The notes beneath the pieces are model-generated. The model worked only from the letters and a program-made list of their open reading frames with translations. It searched no databases and was not told where the DNA came from. This document shows, one piece after another, positions 1 through 9,973 of a stretch of 53,214 nt of DNA; the stretch's first letter is position 1; each line of letters begins with the position of its first letter. The position numbers and the translations under genes are program-made. Source of the stretch: Cudoniella acicularis (Eukaryota > Ascomycota > Leotiomycetes > Helotiales > Helotiaceae); assembly GCA_013054445.1 (NCBI GenBank), contig JAAMPI010000193.1, positions 1 through 53,214 on the forward strand, written 5' to 3'.

Positions 1-1320
1 TTAACTAAAAAGCGAGAAGTCAAAACACGTGATAATGTGATCAATCTTGCTCAGGATGATCAGGCCTGCTTAGGTGAGCTGCTCAGGCTACTCAGGGTGC
101 TCAGGTTACTCAGGCGAGTTGACTGAGCCGAGGGTGAGCTGAGGGCGATTAGCGCCTGAGCAAGAGCAGCAAGCTTACTAACCCCATACAGCATTCAAGA
201 AAGAGAAAATTGATTCATGATACCTCAATATCGTAATTCCTGCCTTGTTGCCTGTCGCCATAATAATCGTACCCTTCAAGCTGCAGCTGTGGCCAACCGC
301 ACCTAGCTTGTTACTGACATACTCGCGAGTGCAGCTCATTTCCTAGACGAGAAAGGCACCACCTTTGCCCTGGCCGCGCGCTTTCTAATCTAGCCACTGA
401 CTGTCGTGGCGGAGATTCCGATGGCGCCGGAGCCAGGACGCCAGCATGCTATTTGGCGTCTTTATGAGATCGCGAGACAAGCGAAGATACCACAGGCGCT
501 GCAGGCTGCAAGAGCAGTTGAGTTAGGAGCTTCGACTGATTAGTGAGTAAGGAGTTTTCTATAATTTGCAGTTGCTTTGCTTTGTGCTAGCTAGTTTTGA
601 ACCCTCTTGGACCTAATCAATGTTCTAACGATTCTATCTAGGATGCATTTATATCAACTTGGTTAAAATATTGTTCTTGTTTCTTGTAGTTGTAAAAGGA
701 TTCGAAGAAGACAGGAAATGGTCCGGGGTAGTTATAGCTTATAAAGAGATTATATAGTCAGTCTAGTGCAACTAGTAGTGCAACTAGAGGCTTGATCACG
801 GTGGGGGAAGATCTTGCGGTGCCGTCATCTGTATGGTACCATAGGTATTACAGCATTGTACGATCTGTCATCCTGAGCCAGTGAGCCATACCGGGTCCTG
901 AATCATCCCTCTCTAAGGTATATGGCCAAGGCTTTTGCATGACAAGGTGATTGTAGCCAAGGGCTTTGAGATCAAGGGTTTAGGGTTCAAGGGATTCAGG
1001 TACTGACTGAGGATCTTTCAGCCAATAAAATGATCCCGACCACCCAAGTTGTATTCTCCCAGGACCAATGATCTTCTAGGAACATTCTTTTGGGACCTTT
1101 TTTATCCCAGGGGCCATGATCTCCCAGGAGCCATGACCTCCCAGTAACACCCGCTTGCCACACCTCAAAACAATACTGTAGAAACTTGGAGAGTGTTTGG
1201 AAGCTTTCTAAAAACAGGAGCGCCCACCTGTGGGGGCATGTGACACCAGGTCATCACACCGAGAGCTCTGTGGAAAGAAAGGAAATTCTTGTTCCAGCAA
1301 CTTCCTTCCCAGAGGACGAA
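1..1320. other. Gene-poor stretch, possible decayed repeat
   Basis: I see no supportable gene here. Positions 81-116 hold two copies of an 18-nt unit built on GCTCAGG and ACTCAGG, with further CTCAGG or ATCAGG words from 49 and an inverted CCTGAGC at about 152. Positions 220-540 show a plus-strand frame with amino-acid-like composition broken by TAG codons, which could be a relic of a mobile element. I cannot name a family. A short direct repeat, AGTGCAACTAG twice, lies near 765-790. Confidence 0.4.
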
Positions 1321-2579
1321 TCAATTCCCAGAAATAGCACGTAAAATAGGATGGATTAATATAATGACAACCCAACTGATGTCCGTCCCGACAGTGCCGG
1401 CGTCACAGTAACTATCACCAGAAACGTTGATGAATGTTACAATATCACATGCCTTGTCAGCAGTGATACAATAATAGACAGACCTAGAGAGAAGAATACT
1501 CACTTCCCCATAAAACCCAGTTCGAGATGAATGAGCCCATAGTAACTACCATTGGTAGTATGAGCTTCTTCTCCATACATAGCCGTATCACGATGCGTGA
1601 AAAATAGCCACGGTAATCAGGATCAACTTTGTGACTGTCCCTCTCCTCCTCTTCATCAAGCCCTTTCTTCCAAATTTTATCGTTCAGTGACAGGACAAGG
1701 AACCAAACAAATGATAATGGCAGAGACTACTCTAGCAAATGTTGCATAGCCAAAAGAACTGTGGACAAGTTGAACCGGATCACTAGAGGGAGAATATCCT
1801 TGCAAAATTGCAGGAACTTTGGCTGTTAGAATGAGCACTGGTTAGGAACGCTAAAGCGAATGGTAACGCGAGCAAATCTAGCAAGCCTTCGGTGATAATA
1901 GTATCTTACATAGTGGCGGAGAATCCATGCCAGCCCGTAGAGCGAACAATGAGTAAGACTATGAAAGTACTCCGAGGTCGCATAGTCCAGAGTCCAAATA
2001 TGGAGCCGTACTTTATTCCTGGGTTATGAGCAAGTGATATTCCAGCCGAGATGATCATAGGCAGAATGTGGAGACACGCGCCTATCAAACCCCAAACGAG
2101 GGTCCACCGATCATTATCGGGGTTACTGCGGAGGCAGGACGGCTTCGGTATACGCTCGCGTATGGGCATGTGTCCGTGGAGTAGTGAGAATGCCGCATCA
2201 AGCACATTCAAGACTCCAAGAGTTGATAGAATACTGATAGGCGTTGAACAATCTGTGGCTTTGCTGCTGCTATTGTGGAGTTGGTAATGGTTAGTGTGCT
2301 TGTGGTACCAGCCGGAAGAAAGCAGTAGTAGAGCGCGTGGCAGTCCTCCCCATCCACAACACCGGGGCAGGTGAAAGAGACATTCGTGGAAAGTGAGCCA
2401 TTGCCGAGGAAGATAGGGGGAGTTGAAGATATCGAGAAAGTCGTATTGTTGTCATTGGAGGTTGTATTAGATGAGGGATCTAAGTTAATTCCATTGTATC
2501 TAAGGGCCAAGGGATTTGCACCGGCTGAGCCTAGGTGAGCAGCAAGCAGAAAGACTGACAAAAGGACTTGTTGCAACAT
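1321..2579 (-). CDS. Orphan secretory-pathway membrane protein (model incomplete)
   Basis: Not recognised. The start at 2579 opens with MLQQVLLSVFLLAAHLGSAG, a clear signal peptide, and is preferred to the in-frame ATG at 2657 for that reason. Exon 1 (2579-2309) encodes an Asn/Ser/Thr-rich ectodomain with cysteines (FTCPG, EDCHALYYC) and many N-glycosylation sequons. A 56-nt intron (2253-2308, containing ACACTAACC) joins exon 2 (2252-1910), which has a hydrophobic helix, WGLIGACLHILPMIISAGIS. It ends at a good GTAAG donor. Further coding pieces follow in other frames between about 1850 and 1321: one carries an acidic loop, GLDEEEERD, another a further hydrophobic segment. I could not join them in phase, so either extra introns or frameshifts are present. 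It is probably a multi-span plasma-membrane protein of unknown role, or a decaying copy of one. Confidence 0.45.
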
Positions 2580-3742
2580 TTTAGATCCGAATTTGGCGGA
2601 TACGTGCCGACGTTCCGAGAGATTAGTAAACGAAGACCCTGTGAAGTGATTTTCCATGATTGAGATATTGAAGAGTAAGTCTCGAACGGACTTATGTAGC
2701 CTACAAAGATCCTGTGGAACTGAAACCGCTGTAGATTTCTAAGCATGAGATTGATTTAAGCGTTTGGAAATGTAGAAGATTGCACAGAGCTAGAGGCAAA
2801 GGATTGGGCATTGCACACAGCGGACGACTTCAATGGTGTACGTTGTATATGTATAAGACGGTGTGCGTTCTGAACGCAGATATTTTAGCTTATACTGCAT
2901 GGCTGCGATACTTATTGCAAGCACACTGAGCTTGAAGAGTTCTAGGAGATTTGTCAACAACGAACGGATTCAAGGAACCTTAGTATTCTGTGGGATGGCT
3001 GGTTAAGCCTCTACCACACTTACTCCTATATGTTTCCGATCCAAACATGATACAGGCCAGTACCAATGTAGCCTCATTCCACTGGTGGGATTGCGAGGAC
3101 CATGAGGCTGGCGGAGCCTCACAATACTTGTTTTCGAGAAGCGGTTGGTTGAAATGTAAAGAGCCCTTTCATCTAACCGCACGACAACTATCTGTAAGCC
3201 ACCTCGAACAAGGCTTTGATATTCAACTGTTTCGTGTCAAAACAGCTGAATACCGATTTAGAAGTCCACCCCCCTATAGCTGAGACATAGCACACGTGAC
3301 CGGAGGCTGCCAGGGCGTCGGTGAGCAAGTTAGCTTTTTGTAACGAAGTGAAAAGAAGTAACCCTAGTGTCATCCAAGTGTCATCCAGTAGGTCAATACA
3401 CACACCAATCAGTCACGTCTCATCAGCGAGTTTGTCATCGAACTCACTCCAGAAAGGCCGCAACGCGCGCCGGGACAACGCCTAGTTCAACGAGAAGTTT
3501 CTCCGACGCCGCCTTCCAGCCCAGAGTCCAAGACGTACTATGCACGCTCCGGCTCGGGAAGGCCCGATTCCACACGCAATACGACACAACCCCCAGGGCG
3601 TAATAAATGTTAAATGTAAGGTGATTGTGGCCGTGTCTTCAAGGGTCGCCAGGCCAATCACCTGTTCGGCTTTCGCAGTATATTGCAATTTGTAGTTAAA
3701 TACTGGTCAGTGCTCATTAATATTTATTATGGCCTGTAGGTA
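2580..3742. other. Intergenic region upstream of the orphan membrane gene
   Basis: No gene supported. It should contain the promoter of the minus-strand gene ending at 2579. The short open frames at 2990-3603 have no domain, no splice logic and composition like random sequence. The right edge is the TA at 3741-3742 duplicated on insertion of the Tc1 element. Confidence 0.4.
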
Positions 3743-3826
3743 CTATCCCCCCCCCCCGGTTCAGATGTTAATTCGCCACTTTTAAGCATACGATATCGCC
3801 ACCTCCTGGCACACCACTTCTCACCC
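3743..3826 (+). repeat. Left terminal inverted repeat of the Tc1 element
   Basis: Pairs with 5398-5315 read on the other strand. Shared internal words include GGTTCAGATGTTAATTCGCC, AAGCATACGATATCGCCACC and TCCTGGCAC. Differences are a few transitions and one base in the poly-C run. Long repeats of this size are longer than the short ends of many mariner elements. Confidence 0.92.
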
Positions 3827-3901
3827 CACTAGGCCTCTCATAAACCGGCAGAATCGTACGGAGGGTAGGTGCCAGCTATTGAAACTATTCAGACTTCTAT
3901 A

Positions 3902-5269
3902 ATGCAACCGCAGACTAATTGCGACTCACAGGGCTTTGCGATACCCTTCCCAACACCACACTATACTCCCATCGATTGGGATGCCTTTATCGACTTTGAC
4001 GACTCACCTCCGCCTCCACCGCTGAATTTCAGCCCAGATTCAGATCACGAGACGCCGAAAACACCAGAAGAAGAGCCAGAGACATAGGAAGCACCGCAAA
4101 CACACGATCCCCCGGTGTTTATATACTCGGACTCTTCTATAGAGTCGGTGGACTCTGAGTCTACTACATCCTGGGACTCACAAAATAGTCCACAGCCACC
4201 CAACCTTACCCCTCATCCTCCCCGCCGCCGGCACGATCGAAGCTTTGAGACTGACCGCGATACCCGAATCAAAATCCAGGCTGGTATATTATAGCACGTT
4301 CCGTACGCTCTTATGCGTGAAACCCTTGATGTCACCGACCGGCAGATTCAGCATGCCAAAAACCATCGTCCGACACCTCAGAAAGCACGTGGTCGCCTTG
4401 GGAAAGCAAAGCTTTGGACGCCGCAGAGACGACTTGAAGCATGGCTTCTAGAGTCGCTATCACATAGGCATGTGCCATGGTATAGAATTCTAGGTCGAAT
4501 TAGGGAGGACTACGGCACACAAGCTGTTTCGACTATATTCAAGCTTCTAGGATATATACGGCGGACTGCACACAAGAAGGGATTTTCTAATACACCAGAG
4601 GATATGAGAATGCGAGTTCTCTTCTACGAGAATGCTAAAACGTGGACAAGAACACGACTAAATAAGTTGATGTTTTCGGACGAGGTTTGGGCAATAGGTA
4701 GAGCACATACGACTACATATATTATAGTCAAGAAGGATAGGAGTGATAGGCTTGCGAACTCATAGCACAAATACTCGAAGCAGCCTTCCTGGATGTTCTA
4801 TAGTACAATTGTTGATGGCCGTAAAGGCCCTGCGCGCTTCTAGGAGAAATNGGAAGGAACAATNGACTCTACGAAGTACGATGCTTTTATCCTTAGTCGA
4901 ATTCAAACCTACTTTCAAGAGTACGAGGATGATCACTATGTTTTCATGCAGGATAATACATCTATCCACAGGTCGTACGAAACACGTATAAACATCCTCC
5001 GGCGTCATATACCTATTTGGATATTTCCTCCTTATTCGCCAGACTTAAACCTTATTGAGCATGTGTGGAATTAGATGAAAAACTGGATACAAGAGCACTA
5101 CTAGGAAGCACGGTATAATCCATCGACTATCTCGGAAGAGCGTCTACGGATGATAATTACAGCAGCTTGGAATGCTGTCCCAAACGACTATATAGAAGCT
5201 TTGTATGATAGCTGGTGGAAGCGCTGTCAGGCTGTTATTGATGCACATGGCGGGCCTACAAAGTATTGA
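3902..5269 (+). pseudogene. Tc1-type (DD34E) transposase, six in-frame TAG stops
   Basis: One frame runs from the ATG at 3902 to the TGA at 5267-5269 with no frameshift. It is interrupted by TAG at 4085, 4292, 4763, 4841, 5072 and 5102, and has N at 4851 and 4864. The N-terminal third is Pro/Ser/Asp-rich, then an HTH-like basic region (about 4313-4560, including RRTAHKKGF). The catalytic core follows: the first Asp in LMFSDEVW, the second in VFMQDNTSIH, and the Glu in PPYSPDLNLIEHVW, 34 residues after the second. Several TAGs fall where this family usually has Trp (after RF, after VWN, after EHY). This suggests TGG-to-TAG or CAG-to-TAG transitions of the kind made by repeat-induced point mutation (RIP). 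Earlier in-frame GTG at 3869 could mark the original 5' end. Not expected to be functional. Confidence 0.9.
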
Positions 5270-5314
5270 ATACAAATCTGTGAATAGCTTCAATTGCAAG
5301 GCGGTGAGAGCAGT

Positions 5315-5398
5315 GGTGTGTAAAATGGCGTGCCAGGAGGTGGCGATATCGTATGCTTAAAGGTGGCGAATTAACATCTGAACCGGGGGGGGGGATAG
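5315..5398 (-). repeat. Right terminal inverted repeat of the Tc1 element
   Basis: Reverse complement of the left repeat, ending GGGGATAG just before the duplicated TA at 5399-5400. The match fades inward of about 5315. Confidence 0.92.
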
Positions 5399-5400
5399 TA

Positions 5401-6422
5401 TGAAAAGATGCCGGTTTACCGGTATCCCGGTGAAGCAGGTGTTGAAAAGGCGTTGGGAAAGTTGCATTCGGAGCTGGTGCGACTGATCCCCGATTGACTA
5501 CTTCTCGTCTGTTTAGACTCAATCGAGTTAAAAAGGCCCCTACTTTTGGGGATCAGCGGCGCTCCTGCCTCGCGAGCTTTTGTGGTCGAAACGAAACCGT
5601 GGACCTGATGAGGCAAACTTCGTTGTGATTCGATCTTCAAGGCAGATCCGAGCTGCTTCTGCACGAGACTCGCCGAGTCACAAAAGCATGGGTAAAAAAG
5701 GAAGCCGATGCGCTGCCACGCTGGACCCTGAGTTCGAGCATGAGCCATGGGGCCATGTGGAAAAGTTGGACTTCGTGGAGGAGAGGCCCGAGCATAAGTT
5801 GCGGCCGGGAGTCCGAGAGTCCGAGACTCGAGAGCACAGCGTAATGAATTAACATTAACGTGGCCTATCTGAGAGTCTGAAGCAGCATCGAAAGAATACC
5901 CATCTTTAATTCTACCTGGTAAACAACAGAGAGAGAAATGGGGAATTATGCATGCATGAAAAGTCTCCCGGACACCAAGCTGCAGAAATACGACGAGTCT
6001 GATTCTGTTCCTGGAGGAGGCACGGGCTCTGGGGCCGTTGGGCAAGGTGCTGGCCAGGGACCAGGTCTTCGGGTGCCATATTGAGCCCCTCACCCTGAAC
6101 CTTGTCCGGTAGATGGATCACGAAACCACAAAGTGACACATCGAATTCGACGGTGTTTATATACCTCCGTATGATTCAACGATTTAAACCGACAAACGAA
6201 AAGATTCCAAGCATGATAAGACTTGTACGAAGGCGTTTTCCTCATTCTATTCAATAATGAATCCTCTTTTGAAAGTTGTCCAAAGGAGCAAATTAGGAAG
6301 CCGTGAACTCGGAACAGGTTTGACTGGGTTTACAATGGGTCAATGCATACTCGAGTAGTTCTCCAAGGAGACAGAATACGAGCCCAGAAGAACCCATTTG
6401 GGAGCATGAAACTCAAGGGTTT
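5401..6422. other. Intergenic region after the transposon
   Basis: No gene supported. The 225-codon minus-strand open frame at 5416-6093 is GC-rich, begins inside the flank of the inverted repeat, lacks any domain or hydrophobic pattern, and competes with open frames on the other strand. I treat it as chance. Confidence 0.4.
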
Positions 6423-7393
6423 CTATGCATACCCCAAAGCCGTGAAGGTATCAAGATTCTTTCTTGTCATCTCGTCGACGTATTCTGGAGCTTCCCTGAG
6501 GGTGAACTTATCACCACTGACTTCCGCAATGCGCCCAGTCAACTCTGGCTTTGCTAAAAATTCACCGACTGCTTCAAGAGCAGTGGACATTGGTGTGATC
6601 TGCATCTCGGACAGAAGATGGTCACCAGCCAACCCAGTACCTCTTTAGTGTTAGCTTGCTGTACAAGCCCCCAGTTGAGCAACTCACGAATGACATTTGG
6701 ACAAATTCCATTAATCTGTATCCCTTCAGCTTCTAATGGTGGCGCTAGAGAACGTATGGCGCCAACTACCGCATGTTTCGAGATGCCGTATATCGGAGCA
6801 ACCGGAAATGGGTAAATTCCAGCGTTTGATCCGGTACAAATGATTGAGCCTTTATGTCTAGTTGCACTTTTGCGCATGTAATAGACTGCTAATTTTAAGG
6901 CTGCGTGCATCTCAGCTAAGGTTTTATAGTATTTTTAAGGTTGAAACTCACTATAAAGTGTTCCAACTAGATTTATATCCATAGTTTTTAGGTTTGGCTG
7001 AGAAGGTTCACCCTCTTCATTTTCAAGGAACTTTCCAAACTCAGTGACTCCTGCATTGGCGAACACGATATCAATGCCACCCATGTGAGAATACACCTCT
7101 TTGAAGGCGTCTTTTTGCTCTTCCCAATTTGAAATGTCGCAATGCTTGAAAGAAAACCTAGTTGAGGTGAACTCTTTCTCCAGAGAAGAGATAACTAGCT
7201 CCGCCGTGGTTGGAGAAATATCAAGGATAATGACGCTTCTGGCAGAAAGCGCGGCAACAAAACGGACAATAGCTAGGCCGATTCCGGAGGCACCGCCTAA
7301 GATAATGAGTTAAGATGAATGTTTAAATTCTGAAGAACGAAATAGCGCACCAGTCACAAGAACATTCTTAGCAAGGACTGCCGCGTGTGCCAT
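6423..7393 (-). CDS. Short-chain dehydrogenase/reductase (SDR)
   Basis: NAD(P)-dependent oxidoreductase of the classical SDR fold; the substrate cannot be told. Exons: 7393-7351, 7296-6952, 6900-6641, 6605-6423; 276 aa if all joins are right. The first intron (7297-7350) splits the cofactor motif, which reads VTGGASGIG after splicing. Then come FANAGV (the NAG motif), the conserved DINLVGTLYT followed by LKLAVYYMRK (joined by the 51-nt intron 6901-6951), the catalytic Ser in ICTGSNAG, and Tyr/Lys in YGISK. The last join is weak: the only in-frame solution is a 35-nt intron (6606-6640), and the removed bases themselves look coding (about GTGLAGDHLLSE), so a one-base frameshift near 6645 is an alternative. 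The C terminus, PMSTALEAVGEFL onward, resembles 15-hydroxyprostaglandin-dehydrogenase-like fungal SDRs. It lies beside the permease and may belong to the same catabolic block. Confidence 0.75.
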
Positions 7394-7994
7394 TTTCGAT
7401 GAGAAACTCTGGCTCCCGAAATTTCAGCTTCGGCCCCGAAAAGGAAGGAAAGGCCAAGCGATCCAAGCGGTTGGGAATTGGGTGCAGTGAGCCACAGGGT
7501 AGCTTTTGGGAACCAAAGATCCGAAAACAACCAGCTGCAGGTGGATGTGGAGGTCCGGGTGTATTATTCCACTTTATTTTCTTTTGAAGTAGCAATGTGA
7601 TTTTGTAAAAGACAGAGAATGGCGAGCCAGGAGTTTCGAAAAGAAGGCAAACAGGCCCCACGCAGAGTCCCACTTGAGCACTTCTTTTGATTTAAATCGT
7701 ATTGGTCGACTGAACCTGTCGGGATCCCCACTACCCCGCATTTGGCACTTGAAGCTCTCAGACTACAATGACAGCTTGTGACACAACATGACTGAAAGTT
7801 TATGGATATTCAAAATGAAGTAATTAACTGATATATAACGATCGTCTGCGCATCATAAATCATATCTGGTATCAAATTCGCACAGCATCAAACCATAACC
7901 CCCCAAGACAACAATATCCCAGCCAATATCCTACTCAGAGCAACTTACAAGTGCATCCCCTCGATACTAGACGAGAAAGGGTGACACGAATAAT
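7394..7994. other. Intergenic region between SDR and permease
   Basis: Contains the SDR promoter and the permease 3' end. The opposing open frames at 7368-7673 have no recognisable features. No gene is called. Confidence 0.4.
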
Positions 7995-9973
7995 TTAAAC
8001 AATGTTATCGGCAGACTTCATAACAGCCTTCTCGTCGGCATTTTCGCTTGGTGTTCCAGCCTCCACAGGTGTGCTGAGGCCATCGTTCTTATACTCGACA
8101 CCTCCAATGATCTCGATTTCTTCGGAGATGGTCTCTGGGATCAGAGTCTCGGTAGCAGGGAAGAAGTGGCTGAGGAGGGAGTAGACGACGAAAGCGCTGG
8201 TGAAGCCGTACAAGTAGAAAATATCGTAGATATACTGGGCGCCTCCAGCGCTTATACTGGGGTTAACCTGTGCTGCCATTCCAGGAAGATTTGGTACGAC
8301 GGAGACCAGAAAAGCCACAACAGCACGCCAGTTAGTTCCAGCTGCATTGTAAGAATAGCGACCTTTGCGGCGGTAGAGAGCAGGAACATCGATGTGCTGC
8401 TTCTTCGTCACCCAGAAATCTGCAGCTAAGATAGCCGCAATTGGTGCAAGGAAGATGCCGAGACCGCTCATGAAGCTCAAGAGGGAGGAAGCGGAGTGGA
8501 TGATCTTCCACGGAACCATAATCCACGATGCTGTGAAAGTCCCGATAATTACACCACGTCGAATGTTGATGTATTTAGGGAAAAGGCTCGTGAGATCGTT
8601 GGCAAAAGAGATGACGTTGGCAGACAAATTTGTTCCGATCTGGGCTACGACCCAAGCGAAGCCAACGAAGAATGCTCCCGCCCTTCCTCCAGGTCCATCC
8701 CACATTGAAGCAAGGGTTAGTGGATCCCAGATGTATTCGCCATACACGACCTTTGCTGCTGAACAAGAAATGATGCCAAAAAGTCCAAGCCCAAGTTGGA
8801 TCAGCGGAAGGAATGCGACTTGATAATAGACAGCCTTGGGGTCTTTCAGATATCTAGTGAAATCGGGGATGCTAGAGAGTGTTAGGCTAAGAGATAATAG
8901 TCTGGAGGATGTTTCTTACTTTGTTGCCATTGTAGCCCAGCCACCAGTGATCGAAGACATACTGGAAAGAATAAGCCAGGAGCGCGTGGCGCCAGACACC
9001 GTGTACTCTTGGTTCCAGATACTTCAACAAATTAGCAGTGAAGTTTTCCAAGTTTTTTCAAGGAGCAGGCAAAGAAATAAGTTGCTTACTCGCCGGTTCC
9101 TCCAGCTTTACCGGTCATGGCAATCACAACGCCAACACAAGTAACAGTAACAACGACTAGTAAACAAGTTAGCTAGAAAAGCGGTAGTCTTCTGGGACAA
9201 CGTACAAGCTTTGAAGATGAAGAACCATTGCAGCTTGTGTGGTGGGGTGAGAAGGATCGGAAACTGCAAAGAAAAGAACAGAAAATGGCTAACCATTTCC
9301 TGCGTTGTGATTCCAACAGCCTCTGGGATGTGGTTCGGGATATCCAGGTAAGATGGCCAAATAGCACGGATCATCTGAGTCATAGCTGTAGATCCAGTGT
9401 ATGTCTGAATTGCGTGCCAGAAAAGAGCAGTGATCATTCGAACAACAACAGCGAAACGTGAGAAGTACCAGCCAAAGGATGATCGCAGTGCTACTGGAAA
9501 GGGAGTGTGAAGCTTGGCACCAATGGAGCCATTGAGAACCAGAGGTATAGTGCAAACAAGACTGCCAAAAATGATGCAGTAAACCGACTCGCGCCTACTA
9601 AAGTCAATCCCTCAGTCCCTGGAAAACTTGACGAAAAACTTACCAGGTCAAGCCCACGGCAATAATGGAGGCTGGAGCTTCCCAACTCTGCGCGTTCAAG
9701 GCATCAGAGAACCAATATCCGCCCATAGTCCATGCTGTCCAGGTCCTGCGCTCAAGTGGCGTCACATCAGAGTCGATATTGGTCCTGCAAAATGGTCAGA
9801 AGGATTTGGTTCTCTGCGTGCCCGATGGCGTAGAAATCGAAATCTTCAACTCACCAGGAATCCTCGTCGCCAAAACTGGATTTCTGCTTGGGGATGACAA
9901 ATCCGCCCGGTTTAGTTTTCGCGATGGCCCCATCTTTGAGGGCTTTCAAGCGGTAACGGATCGCATCTGCCAT
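7995..9973 (-). CDS. NCS1-family permease (nucleobase/allantoin/ureide type)
   Basis: Proton-coupled uptake carrier of the plasma membrane, in the family of Fur4, Dal4 and Fui1. Six exons: 9973-9855, 9784-9644, 9594-9206, 9156-9090, 9021-8920, 8871-7995; joined length 1695 nt, 564 aa, no internal stop. Family signatures are in order: N-terminal NIDSDVTPLERRTWTAWTMG, then YWFSDALNAQSWEA, FHTPFPV-type segment (AKLHTPFPVALRSSFGW), the FWHAIQTYTGS helix, PHKLQWFFIFKA, WATMATNIPDFTRY (rebuilt across the intron at 8872-8919), and a C-terminal region with GTNWRAVVAFLVS. About 12 membrane helices are expected. Cargo within the family (uracil, uridine, allantoin, thiamine and others) cannot be fixed by eye. 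Its divergent neighbour, a ureide-type hydrolase, suggests a ureide or biuret-like cargo. Confidence 0.93.

Larger units (their letters stand above)
3743..5398 (+). mobile_element. Tc1/mariner DNA transposon, complete ends, inactive
   Basis: A full-length 1656-bp element. It is bounded by near-perfect terminal inverted repeats of about 84 nt and by the TA dinucleotide (3741-3742 and 5399-5400), the target-site duplication of the Tc1/mariner superfamily. The single gene inside runs left to right and encodes a DDE transposase whose last two acidic residues are 34 apart (MQD then LNLIE), the DD34E spacing of the Tc1 group. The outer tips start CTAT followed by a run of 11 C on the left and 10 G on the right. 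The inverted repeats are well matched while the gene is stopped, so insertion or amplification is fairly recent and inactivation followed. It could still be mobilised in trans by a related active copy. Confidence 0.92.

Noticed and set aside
5416..6093. 225-codon minus-strand open frame
   Set aside because: GC-rich chance frame that runs out of the flank of the transposon repeat; no domain, signal or splice logic, and equally long frames exist on the other strand.
9261..9300. 30-nt GTTAGC...TTGCAG candidate intron in the permease
   Set aside because: Length is a multiple of three and the translated piece (VSHFLFFSLQ) matches a conserved helix of the family, so it is coding.
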